The notes beneath the pieces are model-generated. The model worked only from the letters and a program-made list of their open reading frames with translations. It did no database searches and was not told where the DNA came from. The translations under genes and the position numbers were made by a program. A stretch of DNA of 64,000 nt from Tetrahymena elliotti 4EA (Eukaryota > Ciliophora > Oligohymenophorea > Hymenostomatida > Tetrahymenidae), in NCBI GenBank assembly GCA_000231825.2, contig JH720355.1, positions 124,001 through 188,000 on the forward strand, read 5' to 3'. Positions 45,778 to 59,832 of this stretch are shown here, in pieces (positions within the stretch are counted from its first letter, which is position 1; every line of letters starts with the position of its first letter).

Positions 45778-46944
45778 TCGATCAATGATTTATAATCTTA
45801 TTCTTCCTTCAAAAAATTATTTATTCATAACATTTCAAAATCTAAAACTGTTACTTTTGAGTATTTATTTACCTACAAAAATGAACAAAAATGACATTTG
45901 ATTTTAAAGAGAAACTTCAAATTTACTAAAAAAACTATTCTTTATTAATTAGTTGTAATTAACTTTATGATATACATATGTATTTTTATCCAATATTTAG
46001 TGTTAGAAATTGAAGATTTAACTTAAAAATTTAATCTTTAATAATTTTGAATTTATTATCTTAATTATTCAAAAAATATTCACTTAATATCTTACAAGAT
46101 TAAGTGAAGGTTACATAACATGAATTTTCCCCCATTCTCATATTCTCATATCTTTTATTCAATTCTTAATTTTTATGAACAATTTAAAAAATTATGAATA
46201 TTAACATTTTTTTCAATTAACAAGTTTTCAAATTCAGTATTGAAAATGAAGACAGTCCCAATATAATTACCTGAAAAAGAAATAAGAGGAATATAATAAA
46301 TTTATGGTAGGTTAATTTTCAAAGTAAAGGAAAAAAAAATTATTTTATGAGATAAACTTTTGAGAATAAGCCTTTTACAATTTATTATTTATTTATTGAT
46401 TTTTCGAAAATTAAAAAACATTTTTAATTTTGCTGATTCTCTTATGTTTTTAAAAAGCAAAGAGTAAAATAATATTTTAGTTGAAGTTAAATTAATGGAA
46501 AATTATTTAAAATCTTGTGCTGGGAAGATAAAATATATTATAAAGTTAAATAATGATTAAAGTAATCAACTATGAATCAATAAATTAATTTGCTTATAAT
46601 AAAGTTTGATAGATTTTTAAATCTCTGGCTTTAAAAAATGTTAAGTTTTTAAAAATTATGAAATTCATTTAAATTTAAGTTATATTAATTATTTGTAAGT
46701 GAATCTTAGATGAAATTAAATTATTAATAAATTATTATAACAAATACAAAAGAAATATATATATTCATTATCTAACTAGTATTTAAATAAATCAATTCAT
46801 ACTAGATACATTCATAGATATATTAATATTTTACATCAAAGAGCTTTTTATTATAGCAGGAGAAAATAAAGTGCTCTCTTAGCCATATTATAAATTTAAT
46901 CAAGCAACAAATTACAAGTATAGGAAAGGGATATAATTCTATTT
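45778..46944. other. intergenic region, possibly with an upstream exon of CFAP47
   Basis: A+T rich. An ATG at 46246 opens 20 codons (MKTVPIQLPEKEIRGIQQIY) ending at a GTAGGT donor; a TTAG acceptor near 46880 would restore the CFAP47 frame and add about 40 residues to its N-terminus. Without transcript data this remains a guess. No other gene. Confidence 0.4.
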
Positions 46945-49900
46945 ATGAAAGCATCATAATTTTCTACTTTAAAAAGAGCTAATTCAGCGAAGATTAATAT
47001 TTTAGAACCATTAAGATAAGATGAAAAAAATATTGCTAATTAAATGCAAGTTTAATAGAATAACTTCATGAAAACAGGTTTTAGTTATAAATCGCAATAA
47101 TAAAGAACATCTACTTCATAAACTTAGAGGATTAAACTATTACCTCGTCATAATAGTGCTGTAGCAGTTCTTTCTAAGAATTTACCTCAAGTATTAAATT
47201 TTAAGAATATAGTTAATATAAATAATGCTGAACCTATTTAAGTAGTTCCTACTGAAATAATCTTTAAAGAAATAAAGCAAAATTAGACATATGAAACTTT
47301 TGTTATAATATAAAGCTTAAGCAAGTAATTAAATAGGATTAAAATAATTTAGCCAAAAACAGTTCGTTTTAGAGTAGACTATGATTAATAGGGTAAAATA
47401 GCTGCAGGTCTATCTATGAAACTGCTAGTTACATTTGAAACTAATATTCTTGAAGATTTTCATGATAAATTTATTGTATAGTATCAAGATGAAGGATAGT
47501 TAAAAAGCATAGAAGTACCTTTGCATGCATTACGCCCATAAGCATCTATTTTATTTGAACCATTTATAAATTATGGATTTGTTAAAATGTTTGAGAATAA
47601 TGTCAAAACGATTTACTTTAAAAATGAAGGAAAAATGGCAGGAAAAGTTCGTTTAAAATATGATGCTATGCCTGAAATAAGTTGTGATCCTTCAAATTTT
47701 ACTATATAGGCTGGATAGGAACTCCCTGTCAAAGTAAATTTTAAGTAATGAATTTTCTTTGTAAACAAAACAAATTAAACAGAAAAATATAACTGGCTGG
47801 CCCAGAAATAGGGAAGAAGAAAAAAATTAATTTTTAAAATTTTAAAATAGAAATAATAAATTAAAAATTAATTCAGTTTAGAATAATAACATTTTATTTT
47901 TTATAGCTCAAAAGAAAGTGGCATTTTTAGAGGAAAAATTGAAGTTATAAATGAAGGACAAAGTTTGTTAAAATACATTGATGTAAATGCTACACCAGTA
48001 GAATTTAATAAATTTTTAATAGACGATTAGGGTAATTCAACATCTACATTTGATTTTGAAGAAACATATTTTGGTGAAAAAAAGATCTTAAAAGCATTTT
48101 TAGTTAATAACACTCCACATTTATAAAAGTTCAAAGTTAATATGAGAATTGGATTCCACTCTAACTCAGTAAATCTATTTTGCAATCTAAAAAAACAAAT
48201 ATGTTAAAATTTTAATTAAAGGATGAAAAAGTTACTTTACAAACTCCTATCGAAGTTGGTATGGAGCAAACAGAATAAATTATGAAATGCTTGCCAGAAA
48301 GAGGAACTGTCAAGGCATATTCATAGGTAAGAAAGCATAATAAAATCATTTATATTTATATATTTATTTATTAAAATTCTTCAATTAATAATAGATAGCT
48401 ATATAATTTATATGCCACAGCAAAGTTAAGTATTGCCATCAGATAATCACTAAGAATACTGCACTTTCTCAGACAGAATTACCAAAGAAACAAGAGCAAG
48501 AAGAAGATTACACTTATTCAGCTATCTTTGAATTTGATGGACCAGATACAAAAGAAGATATTCTTCCAATTACATTAATAGGTCATGGACTTTGTCCTAA
48601 AATTAAAATTAATAAAGCTCTCCTAAATTTTGGAGAGTGTTAAGTTCATGATCATAAGGAAGCTATGTTCTTAGTTGAAAACTAGCATAGTATTCCCTTA
48701 GAAATTAAAATACCTAGAATTCCATGCTTTTCTGTAGATCCTATAGGAGCAACTATAAATCCAGGAACTAAATCCTCATTTATAGCAACATTTTAACCAA
48801 GCACTGTTGGAAAATATAAAACTAATATTTATTTAACCTTGATTAACGATTAATATAAAATTCCTATTTAGGTATTAGGAGAATCTAATAATTTCTTAGA
48901 CTCTAAATTGTAAATTAAAACTATTTTTTACGTAATTAATTAAAATTATTAATTAATAAAGTCCAAAGACTAGAGGTCCTGAAAGTCTTCCTCAAGACTT
49001 TAAATTATAATCTAATTTTATAGATGAATAAAATCCAAATAGTGCTTTGATAGGAACAAATGCCAAAAAATTAAGTATGAACGAATCTAGCAGCATTATA
49101 ACTATGCCGAAGGGGATAGATGAGATGGATATTAACTTTGATAAGCTGGAAGAAATAAAAACAATAAAAGAAAACAAATAAAAATATGTTGAAATGCTAA
49201 GAGAAAATCGCTAATCAAGAGTGCTAAAAGAAAAAGAAAAAATTGTTAAACTTAGATTAGACCAAATGGAATCTAAGTTAAAAGAAAAAGGATTAACTCT
49301 TTTTCAAGACAAAGATGATGACGATAATGAAGAAAAAGGTTGTTTTTTTTTCATTATAATGATTTTTTTTAATCAGTAATTTTACTAATAGATCCAAGAA
49401 AAACCGTACCTTTAGATGTTGAATTTGAGCTTGGAATGATGGATAAAAAAGTCTTTCCTCCAAGTGAAACAATTTCTAATTAGAAGGACCCATTATTTGT
49501 TTCTAAACCTATTGGTAAATATGAGCCGATGAGAGATGAATAAGCTCGCTTTTTCAATCCAGATCCTAATATTCCTATGAGAAAGTAAATTTATTTGATT
49601 AAGATAAGCTTTTAAAGAGTTTTTTATGATTTTAATAACAATTAGGCCTTTTCCGGAAGTAGCAAAAACTCATAAAGAAATAAGAGATGTTAGAATGGAA
49701 TTAACTGGAGAAATGCTTTAAAAAATCAGTATTGGTCCAAAAACTATTGATTTTGGTCCTGTATATGTTGAAAGCAGAGTTGTTAAAAGGTTTTGTGTTA
49801 AAAATGACTTGAGGTCTTCTATTAAAGTCTAGCTTTCTACATCTGCACCTGAGCTTGCTGGAACTTATCAAAAACCATAAATTATTCCCTCAAGTGATAC

Positions 49901-52900
49901 TGCACGTTTTGATGTAGAACTTTATAGTACTAGCTTGAATGACAATTATACTTAGACTATCAAATACACAATAAATGATCGCCATTAATTTGAATTTCAA
50001 GTTAAGGCCAAAATAGAAAAGGTCAAGTTAGAATTGAGTAAAACCTAAATAAAATTCGAGTTTACTGAAAATAGTACAAATATGGAGACCTTTGAAACTC
50101 TTTAAATTAAAAATAATGGTAATGCTGAAGGACATTATAAATGGGATACAAGTAGTAAAGTATTTATTGTACATCCTCCTTCTGGAGTAGTCCCACCTAA
50201 TGGAGGAGTAGTTGATACAGTAATTACCTACAGGCCTTCTGCATCTAGCACTCTTAAAGAAAATTAGCAAGGTATTTATCATTTCAATTAACTTTATTTT
50301 TTTAAATGATATTTTCTTATTATTTAGGTGGCATGAGATAAGAGTCTGATAAGCTTGTTATACATATAACAAATGGTATAGAATAAAGTGTTAAATGTGA
50401 TGGATATGTAAATGAAGCTAAATGCTTAATAAGGCAGCCATCAATAGATCTTGGGTAACTAATTGTAAGTAAAGAAGAAACAAGGGTATTCTAAATAAAA
50501 AATACTTCAAGAATTGCAGCTGTCTTTAGAGTTTTAACAGAAAAATTACCTGAAAATTGTATTGTAACACCTGTAATTGGAAAAATACAATCAGATGGTC
50601 AAATTGAGTGTTCTATTAAATATAGTTGCAGAGAAGAAAGAGATATTAAAACTGAAATTCAAGTACTCATAAGAGGAGGAAAAATATTGAGATTACCTTT
50701 TAGTGTTTAGACTGTAATTCCTAATGTTTTAATTAAAGAAGATGTTTTTAATTTTGGTTAATTGACCAAAGGTAATTTAAAATATTTTAGATTTTATATT
50801 TTATATTAACTTAAAAAACTTTCTTATTTTAAAAAGATAATTCTGGTCACTTAGAAATGAGCTTGATTAATAAATCAGAAATTCCAGCTGAGTTAATTTT
50901 AGATATGAGAACGGAAGAAGAAAATCCTGATTGCCCAGATGGAATAGGTTGTTTACAAATAACACCTTTAGATGAAGGTAATTTCAAAATATTAAAGAAA
51001 GTGTATTATTAATTATTTAATCATAATTATTTCATATCTATCATAGGAGACGAAAGTATTCTTAAAAGTGTACATTAAGATTTTATAGATGAAGAAGATG
51101 AAGATAAAAGAAATGAAAATAGTGATATGGATATTGACCCAGATGATTAAAGTATTTAATCTGATGAAAGCTTACTTTAAGCATCTCCAAACAAAAAATA
51201 TAATATAACAATAAAGCCAAATTAAACACTTAGATTTTAGCTTACTTTTACTCCAAATGATGCAAAGCCTTACAATTTTGAATTACCAATTACTTTAGCT
51301 AGATTTGGAGCTCTTCCTGGCTTGATTAGAAATATCATATGTAGAGGTATCAAATCACAGTTTCTTGTGTAGCCTTAAAATATTGAATTTCCAAGAAAGA
51401 TAATTACTACCTCAGATAAAGATTATCCTGAGAATTTTGAAGTTACTTTCTCTAATCCAGAAAGAAAAGCTGTCACTTGGAGAATAGATGATTCTCCTTT
51501 TGAAAAAACAAAGAAATTATTTTCTATTCATCCAACATAAGTAAGATGATGATGATGATGATATTTATCTTTTTTTTAGTAATTATTTATTGTTAAAAAA
51601 AGGGAAGGATTGAGCCTGGCTAGAATTAAATTATCAAAGCTTCATTTGATCCAAAAGAGCCAGGAGAATATGAAGAAGTAATTTGCTTGTATTTAGATGG
51701 TGATGAAGAAAAATCAACTACTCCTGTTCATAAAATCTAAGTTAAAGGTGTGGCTGCTTTCCCCAAGCTGATGTTTGACAGGAGAGAGGTACTTCTTCCA
51801 GTTGTACCACTAGGCATAGAATCAAAATGCATTTTTAGAATAATAAATGATGGATATGAAAATTTAAAGATTAAACATTAAGTACTTGAAGAACTAGGAA
51901 ACATTAAAGTAGATTGCAGATTCCCTGAAGGAAAAAATCTTAATGTGAGCAAGAACAAAGTAAAGTATCATTCGAAAATTTTTTTTAACAAAAATTTTAT
52001 GAAATAAATAGCTTAAAGTTGAAGTTTACTTTTCTTCTAAGAAGCCAATATCATTTACAACACAAATAGAATTTAAAGATGATAAAAATAAAGGATATAT
52101 TATACCTGTAAGTGGTTCAAGTGATAATAGTTTACTCACTATCTTCCCATACATGCAACGTTGTAAAGGAGAATATAAAACAGAAATTGATCAAAATAAA
52201 AACTCTATTGTTCTAATAGAAGAAGATGCATAGGATGATTAATCTGATATAACAACAAACAATAATATTTCTAATATTAAGAAAAAATATACTGCCTCTG
52301 TTGCATCTGCTAAAACTCATTCTTCTAGAGCATCTATTAGAAGCACAAGAAGTGCTTTAGGATACAGTCCAGTTCCAAAAGAGATGCTTGAACACTCCAA
52401 AGATCAAATTAAAAATTGGTTGAATTTTACTGTATTGCACAATAATATATAGAATTTCCCTGACAGTATTGTTGAAGAGAGTGGAGATTAACTTTATGAA
52501 CTTATTTAATTTTTAGTTGGATCTAAAAGTCCTCTTATGGAAACAAAAGCTGTGTTCGAAGGAGCCCTAAATAGAACTGAAAGATCTTTATTGCTTTACT
52601 AGTAATATGATTCTTTAATTAGACTTCTGAAGTAGGATGGAGCTTTACTTAATCATGTTCGTCCTTAATTTTTGCTTGGTTATAACGAATACCATGCATA
52701 TATAAAAACACTCTCAAAAGAAGATGTATAGAATATTCATCCAAATGGATTGAAAATTTCAACACATAGATACACTTACTTCTAAGCAGATGCTTGGATA
52801 ACACTATTTTATCAGATTATCAAGATATATTATTTATCTCGTATATCTATAAAAAATTTAAAAGCTATTCCAAATATTCATCCTGATAAAGCAGTTATCC

Positions 52901-55900
52901 CTGATTACTACTTGAATGGAAGTAACATTTATAGTCAGTTTGAAGGTATACTTTTACGTTGGTTAGAGCTCAATCATGAAATAATTAACCCACATTAGCC
53001 CCTTCGTATTACATCTTTTGATAAGGAACTAGCAAGTGGACATTTAATTGCTAATTTGATAAAAAATTATGTTGGAAATGAAGCCACTACTTATGTATTT
53101 TTTTCAAATTGATGAACTCATTATTTATTTATTTTTTTATTTGTATAAATTTTAGCTATCTTAAATGAAGCCTATAACAAATACAGATGATGAAAATTTC
53201 TATAACTGTGATAAGGTTCATCATGCTCTTTAAGATATAAACCTGCAAACCCCTTTCAATGCTGTTGATCTCTCCAAAGCTTCATAGAGAGAAACTGTTT
53301 TGTTTTTAATTTAGCTTTTTAATTCTCTTCCTAATTACATTCCAAAAGGTTAACCTATAATTTTTTCATGTGTTTTAGGAGAGGAAGTGACAAAAACCAT
53401 AGAATTAACAAATCCTTCTAATAAAACAATACATTACTGGGTGAAAAGAACAGGCTGTCCTGATTTCTAAATTGAAACAAATGAAGCAGATACAATTAAG
53501 CTAGATCCAAAATCGGTCTATAAGTTTAAAGTTAGGTTTGTTTCAAGAGTTTCTTAACCCGTTTATGGAAGAATCAGATTTACTAATAGAAGAGAGTCAA
53601 ATGTAGCAGCTGCTGCTTTGGTTTTTGACTTTAAATCTAACATAACTGGTAGAGTATCTTCTAAAATAATTGATATTGATTGCCCCCTCTATTAAAAGAA
53701 AGAATTTACAATTAAAGTAGAGAATAAATTTTTAACACATAGTCATGGAGAATTTAGTATAAACATTGTGCATGAATTTGAAACTAAAGATAAAAAAGAG
53801 ACAGAGCCTAATGTAAAATCTAAAGACAAAAATGGGAAATAAGTTTAAAAGAAAACATAAAAACCAGATGAGTTAGTTCCTCTAGAAGTATTAAATGCTG
53901 TTCCTTGCTTCTTCTTGAAGTAAGCAGATTCTATGGTAATTAAAAAGAATAATTTTTCTCACCTCAATCTAGTTTTTATACCACTACTATATGAAACACA
54001 AAAATGTTATATTATATTTTCTGATCCAACTGTTGGAGAGTTTTAATATGAAGTTATAGCATCAGTTACTTTACCAGAAGAAGTTATCCAAATCCCAGAG
54101 ACTCCTATATAACCTCCTATTTATGTTGAAGAGTAGAGAAATTGGCCTATAAAAATCCCTTTTAAGAATGATGCTATGCGTGAAGCACGAAAGAATGTAG
54201 AGTATTACATAAGCTTGAAAAAGAAAAAAGATTTTGACCCAAAGAAATTCACTTTACCAAATCTTTCTCCTGATATTATAAACTTTTATGTCGATATTGA
54301 ATAGCCTCACAATAACGTTGTTACTACATCAAAAACTATTTTGCTTGAGAATCCAATTCGTGCAAGTAAAAGAAAATAAGAAGCATCAAAGCTAGACCAA
54401 TCTTTTGATAGTAAAAAAATGGATGGACTTTCTATGATCAGTAGCATTGCCCCTATAAATGCCTAAAAATCATAATATGTTAATGAAACATTGTGTAAAT
54501 AATTATTTATCTGATTTCTTCGATTTTAATTTTTTTTTTACAAATTTAAACAGAAGAAGTTGAGGGAGTTGAAAAAAACAGCATGTACTTGAATTTCAAT
54601 TTCAAAATTCCTATTAAGGAATACACAGCAAACATAATATTAAGAAACCCAGAAAAGTGTGACATAAGACGATATAAATTAGTTGTTACTAGTCTTCCAA
54701 AACCTGTAAAAGCAGTCTTAGAGTTCACTGCAGCTGCTAAAGAAATTGTAGTTCAAGAAATTCCAGTAATTAATACCTCAGATAAAGACTGGATGATAAA
54801 AATTAATTTGATTCCTAATGAGGAAATGAATGGAAGATGCTTTTTTGTTGGAAGTAAATTTCTCTTCTCTTTATCTATTTCATATAATTTCTTCGATTTA
54901 AAGAATTTTTTTATTTAACTTTTTATTTTTATATAATAGATAAAACTGCTTAAGTTTAGTAAGAATAAACTATCAAAATTTAGGCAAGTAATAACACAAA
55001 CATTAATGCTTAACAAGTTTAAAGTATAAGAGATATTTTAGTTAAAAAGAAAGGAACTGTAAATATTCCAGTCTAATTCTCTCCTTCATGGATTTGCTAG
55101 GCTGAAGCTAAATTAATTATGACAAATCCAGTAACAAATGATGTATTTGAATACGAATTAAAAGGTATAGGAGAGGAACCTTTAGCTGTTGATCATTTAG
55201 TTATCAATTGCCAAGCTAGGCAGACTACAAAATAAGAGCTTACTCTAAAAAATCCAAATGCAGATAGATCAATTACTTATGAAGTTGAAACTGATTTAGT
55301 AGGTGCATCTGGTCCTTCATAACTAACAATTGGTCCTAACAAGAAAGCAGTCTATTAGCTTCTTATCACTCCCTTATTGAGTGGGTAATATACTGGAAGC
55401 ATAACATTTACAGATACTTCTACTGGAGAATACATTTGGTGGACTGCTCTACTTAATACAGAGAGTCCTCCTTGCTAGAAGAAAATAGATATGATTACTA
55501 CTCTCAGAAAAGCTATAGCGTTTGATATTGAAATAGTTAATCCTTCTAATGACACAGCAAACTTTGAAGTTTTTATTGAAGGTGATGGTTTAGTTGGCAT
55601 TCCTTATATGTAAATTCCCCCTAAATCAAGCTAAATGTATGAGTTGTTCTTCTTACCTCTAAAAGTAGGGAAACAATAAGGTAATAATTTACTTTTATTT
55701 TCAAGTAAATAATTATTTAATTTACATTGTTATATATTTATATTAGGTTCTATTGCATTTGTGAGTGATCATTTAGGAGAAATATGGTATGAGCTTAATT
55801 TGGTTGCTGAAGACTCTTAAATTATTAGATTACCTATGCTCAAAGCAGAACTTGGTAAGGTAGAATAACATGAAATAAGACTTGATAATCCTTCAAATGA

Positions 55901-57619
55901 AGACGTAAGGGTATTTACATATGTTAGTAATCCATCCAATTTTGATGTCCTTCCTGAGTAAATAGTGATTCCAGCAAATGATGAAATTTCTGTATATGTT
56001 CGCTACATGCCCTCAGTTCTTGATTCTACCTAAACTAGTGAAATAAAATTCTAAACAGAAACAATAGGACGCTGGGATTATCTAGCATTTGGTATGGGTA
56101 TTCCTCCAACACAATTTGAGCCTAAAATAGTTACCATAGGTTTAAATAAAGATTTTTCATCTGTTATTCTTTTCAAAAATCCTTTCAAGGATTAAATATA
56201 AGTAAATATATTGCTTGAATCAGAAGGTGATACAGTAAAAGATGTCATTTAACTCCTGACTAAAAAATCTGGTAAAGATGATAACATATATGTTCCAGGT
56301 CTTGGAGTGATTTAAATACCATTTAGCTTTACTCCTAGAGAAATCAGATGCTATGAATGTAAGATTATTGTTTCTATGAATGATAAAATATAATGGAAGT
56401 ATCCTATCTAGGCAATCACAGGTAATTAATTATTTATTTGTTAAAGAATATTTTTCAATAAATATCTACTTTCTAAATAGAATCTTACTCGACAGGAATA
56501 TTGGCAACATTCAAAACTAAATGTAGAGTTTTTTATGAAAATGAATTTAAGATTTAGTTGCCAGGAATAACTGAGGTGTTTGGTGAAAAAGATACATTTG
56601 AGTTTGAAATCAAAAATGTAAATTAATTTCTAAGCAACTCAATATTTTATTTTTTTTAAATTTGAAATTATTAAAAGCTACCTCCTTAATTAGAAAGTGT
56701 AATTACAAAATCATTTTAAGTTAGGATGACTAAGGATAGCTTACAAAGTAGAAATGATTACTTAACATTTGTGGGAAGATTCCACCCTATGAAACCCTTT
56801 AAAACAAACATTGATTTTATTGTACACAGAAAGATGGGTGGTCTTTGGAAGTAAATTTATATTTTATAAAAAAGTAGTTGATTTTAAAATTGAAATTTTA
56901 AATAAAAGGTTCAAAATAACCTTGGAGTCCTCTCCTCCTAATGAAGATGATATTATAGTTTTAAGTGCTCCATTAGATACAGTTGATACAGTTAGCTTTA
57001 GATTAACAAACAGATTTAAGACTTTTGCTACATTTAGTGCTAAATTCACTCCTGATTCTGATCCAGAGTTTGCTGTCACTCCTACTACAGGAATTCTAGA
57101 ACCTTATGGTAGAGATGGAACCCTATTCACCATATCATTTTCTCCAGTCGAATATGGAAAGGCAAAGGGAGGAAAATTAATAATTGAAACAGATGAAATG
57201 TATTGGTAAAAAAATATCATTTGAATTAAATAAAACTAAAAAATAAATAAATAAAATAATTAAAATATAGGAGTTACTACATAAAGGGTGTTTTACCAAA
57301 ATATGAGCCACCTATTGTGCCAGCTTCAAAAATAAACAATAAATTAGGAATTGATGTGACTACAAACTGGAAGCATCCCAAGAAAAATTTTCTATCTGAT
57401 AATATTAAAAGAACTAAAGAAAATAAAATTTCAATGGCAAACAATAACTCATAAGTAGCATTAATGAGTAAGACATTTGGAAACACAACATTTATGAAAA
57501 AGTCAATACTTAGCCCAAATGAAAGATAAAGTATATTAGATGGAAAATCTATTGTGAGCAATAAAAACTCTAGAAATCCAAATCTCTCAATAATTTCTAA
57601 TAGATTTTTCAAGAATTGA
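46945..57619 (+). CDS. CFAP47: cilia- and flagella-associated protein 47 (ASH/MSP repeats plus CH domain)
   Basis: Very large axonemal protein; human CFAP47 has about 3,190 residues and a calponin-homology (CH) domain near its middle. Twenty exons were joined with frame continuity: 46945-47744, 47907-48168, 48222-48326, 48395-48909, 48962-49338, 49392-49584, 49646-50271, 50328-50771, 50837-50977, 51047-51540, 51603-51959, 52012-53094, 53156-54494, 54554-54853, 54940-55680, 55747-56421, 56481-56617, 56678-56850, 56909-57205, 57271-57619. Total 9,408 bases, 3,135 residues. Most of the length is repeated beta-sandwich units of ASH/MSP type, with phrases such as INYGFVKMFENNVKTIYFKN, LNFGECQVHDHKEAMFLVEN and IRLDNPSNEDV. 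A Lys/Glu coiled coil lies at ~590-680, and a CH domain at about 1,745-1,860 (LLRWLELNHE ... FDKELASGHLIANLIKNY). Length, order and CH position all fit CFAP47 rather than hydin. Role in the central-pair region of motile cilia is from family knowledge. Confidence 0.82.
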
Positions 57620-58495
57620 TTTTTAAATAAAAAATTTTACTAAATAAATAGAAATTAAAATAATTTAATAATGTTTATATCCATATTACAATTTTAACTA
57701 CTTAAGTTGAATATTATTAAAAAACTTAATAAAATATCTTTAACTCAATTTTCTATCTGAAATTCATTTTCATTTCATGGGGTATTTGCTAATTTTGTTT
57801 ATTTTTTTGATTGACTAAAAAAAATTATTTTAATTTTATCTTAAAAATTAATACCTTACACATGTTTTTTTGGTATTATAATTAATTAGTTAGTTTTATA
57901 AAAATATCAAAATATTTTCACTGTCTCTAGAAATAATTAAAAACTAGATTATTTTTTCAATTAAAGACTTTCTTCATTCAATAATTTAAAATATTTTAAA
58001 AAGTCTAAAATATTAAAAATTTTAGAAACCGTTTAAACTAAAAAATACAAGACTTGTTTCAAAAAAGTTTAATCAAAAACTTAACTTAGAAATTTTAAAA
58101 TTTTTATTATGACTCTGATTCTAATAGATAAAAAAAAGAAAATCCAATATATTTTTTATAACTTGCATTTTTTCAAAAAATGATGAGCTTTTTCCAGTTC
58201 ATGTGCTTTTTTTGGTCTTGTATTTCTTTTCAATTTTGGAAATAAATTTTAAGACATAAGGAAGTATCTAAATAAAAATTATTTGTTTTAGATTGATTGA
58301 TTTTTTTGTTTGTAGATAATTCATGAATGAAAAAAATAATATCTAGGTTTTTATTAATCGATTAGCGAATTGATAAAATAAATAATAAAATAAGATTCGA
58401 ATTTCCTAGCTATTTATTTTTCAGCTAGAAAATCAAATAAATAATAAATATTATAATAAATAAATAGATTTAATTCAATTAATTAAAAAGAAAAT
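57620..58495. other. intergenic region
   Basis: A+T-rich spacer between CFAP47 and the secreted protein gene; no gene or RNA seen. Confidence 0.5.
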
Positions 58496-59071
58496 ATGAA
58501 GAATACTTTAATTATTCTCGCTTTAAGCACCTTGTTCCTTGTTTAAGTCTCGGCTAGAGGTACTGCTCTTAGCTGCGACTAAAAATGCTTGTACAAGTAT
58601 TGCGACATTGCTAATTAAAAGAGCTAAGAAAGCGCTACCAAATGCATACAAGATGCTGCTTATAACTTAGATTAAATTAGTAAAGTTTGTTAAAAATAAG
58701 GATATTCTGATTCATGTATCAAAACAAGAGTCTTAAATAATTAGGACTTTGTTAATTTCTTTGGTTGCATGAAAACTTGCTACCCTAGTGGAATTGTTGA
58801 AGAAACTCCTGTTGCTGGAAAAGTTCATGATTTGACATAAAAGAAGAAAAATAATCTTAGCAAATAAACCGCTCCTGCTGATCCTGTACCCACCCCTACT
58901 CCTGCTCCTCCTGCTCCTCCTGCTCCTCCTGCTCCTCCTGCACCCGAACCTACACCTGTACCCAAACCTGAACCCACTCCTACACCTTAACCCAAAGAAG
59001 AAAAAACTGGAAGCCAAATTCTTAGCTGTTTCATTGGTTTAGTTTCTATGTTCTTAGTTCTTTTATTTTGA
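58496..59071 (+). CDS. secreted Cys-rich/Pro-rich protein, probably GPI-anchored
   Basis: Single exon, ATG 58496, TGA 59069-59071, 191 residues. N-terminal signal peptide (MKNTLIILALSTLFLVQVSA, cleavage likely after Ala20). Residues ~28-95 hold eight cysteines (first group SCDQKCLYKYCD, last group FFGCMKTCYP), probably forming disulphides. Residues ~120-165 are a Pro/Ala/Thr/Glu linker built on tandem APP units (9-bp CCTGCTCCT repeats at about 58901-58945), then EPTPVPKPEP. The end is a polar spacer followed by a hydrophobic tail (SCFIGLVSMFLVLLF) reaching the stop, the usual layout of a GPI attachment signal. Base composition is richer in G+C and uses preferred codons, suggesting strong expression. 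No family is recognised; a cell-surface coat protein is the likely role. Confidence 0.8.
58901..58945 (+). repeat. short tandem repeat coding for Ala-Pro-Pro units
   Basis: Consecutive CCTGCTCCT-type 9-bp units within the gene at 58496. Translated, they give an APP ladder in the surface-exposed linker. Such arrays change copy number easily by slippage, so the linker length may vary between strains. Confidence 0.75.
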
Positions 59072-59832
59072 TGATTGATTAGCGATTAATAAAGATCAAA
59101 GAATATATTATAAACTACTTTATTTTTTATATAGTTTGTTTATAGATTTAACTAAAAATGCTTCCTAAAAAATGAGAAAATATTTATTTATTTTTTAAGT
59201 TTCATTTAAATATAAATGATTTCTGATATTTAAAAATGTTTTATTTGAACATCTTCTTTCGATTATCTGAATTGAAATATCATAAAAATTAATTTTCTAA
59301 TTCAAACTTATTTAATTAAAAACGAAAATAATATGTTCAATTAAATCAAAAATAATCATGATTTTTGATGCTTTTTCAATTTTTTTTCTTCTGTTTTTAA
59401 TAAAAACCAATTCTCAATAATTATCACAAAGAAAAAATTTTGCAATAATTTAATTAAATAATTGAGTAAAAAGTGGTAAGACTGTATAAATACTAAGCAA
59501 AAATGAATATTCTTTTCAAATAGAAGCTTCTTTCTTTGAAGAAAAATAATAGTCAGTTTTTTGAAATAATCCTTTCAAAGTGAATGGTTTTTAATTTTTA
59601 ATTAAATTAGATGAATCCTATTTTTTTTATTTATTTCATTTCAAAAATAAAAATTTAATTAAATTATTTGACTCAAGAAAATAAATTTGAATTTAAAAAA
59701 TAAAAATTAAAGATAATGAATAAAGATTAATAAATTTTAATAAAAATAATTTATTTATATTTTAAATTTTTCATTTTAGTTTTAAAGGAATTCTTTAAAA
59801 AATAGATTAAAATATATTTTTATTTATAAATA
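59072..59832. other. intergenic, convergent gene ends
   Basis: A+T rich, between the stops of the secreted protein gene (+) and the 674-residue gene (-). No gene seen. Confidence 0.5.

Noticed and set aside
51541..51570. GAT trinucleotide run as a possible coding repeat
   Set aside because: It lies inside a CFAP47 intron directly after the donor.
54583..54918. apparent separate 111-residue protein
   Set aside because: It is exon 14 of CFAP47 plus read-through into the following intron.
58733..59017. 94-residue Arg/Ser/Gly-rich minus-strand frame
   Set aside because: Antisense shadow of the proline-rich linker of the secreted protein.
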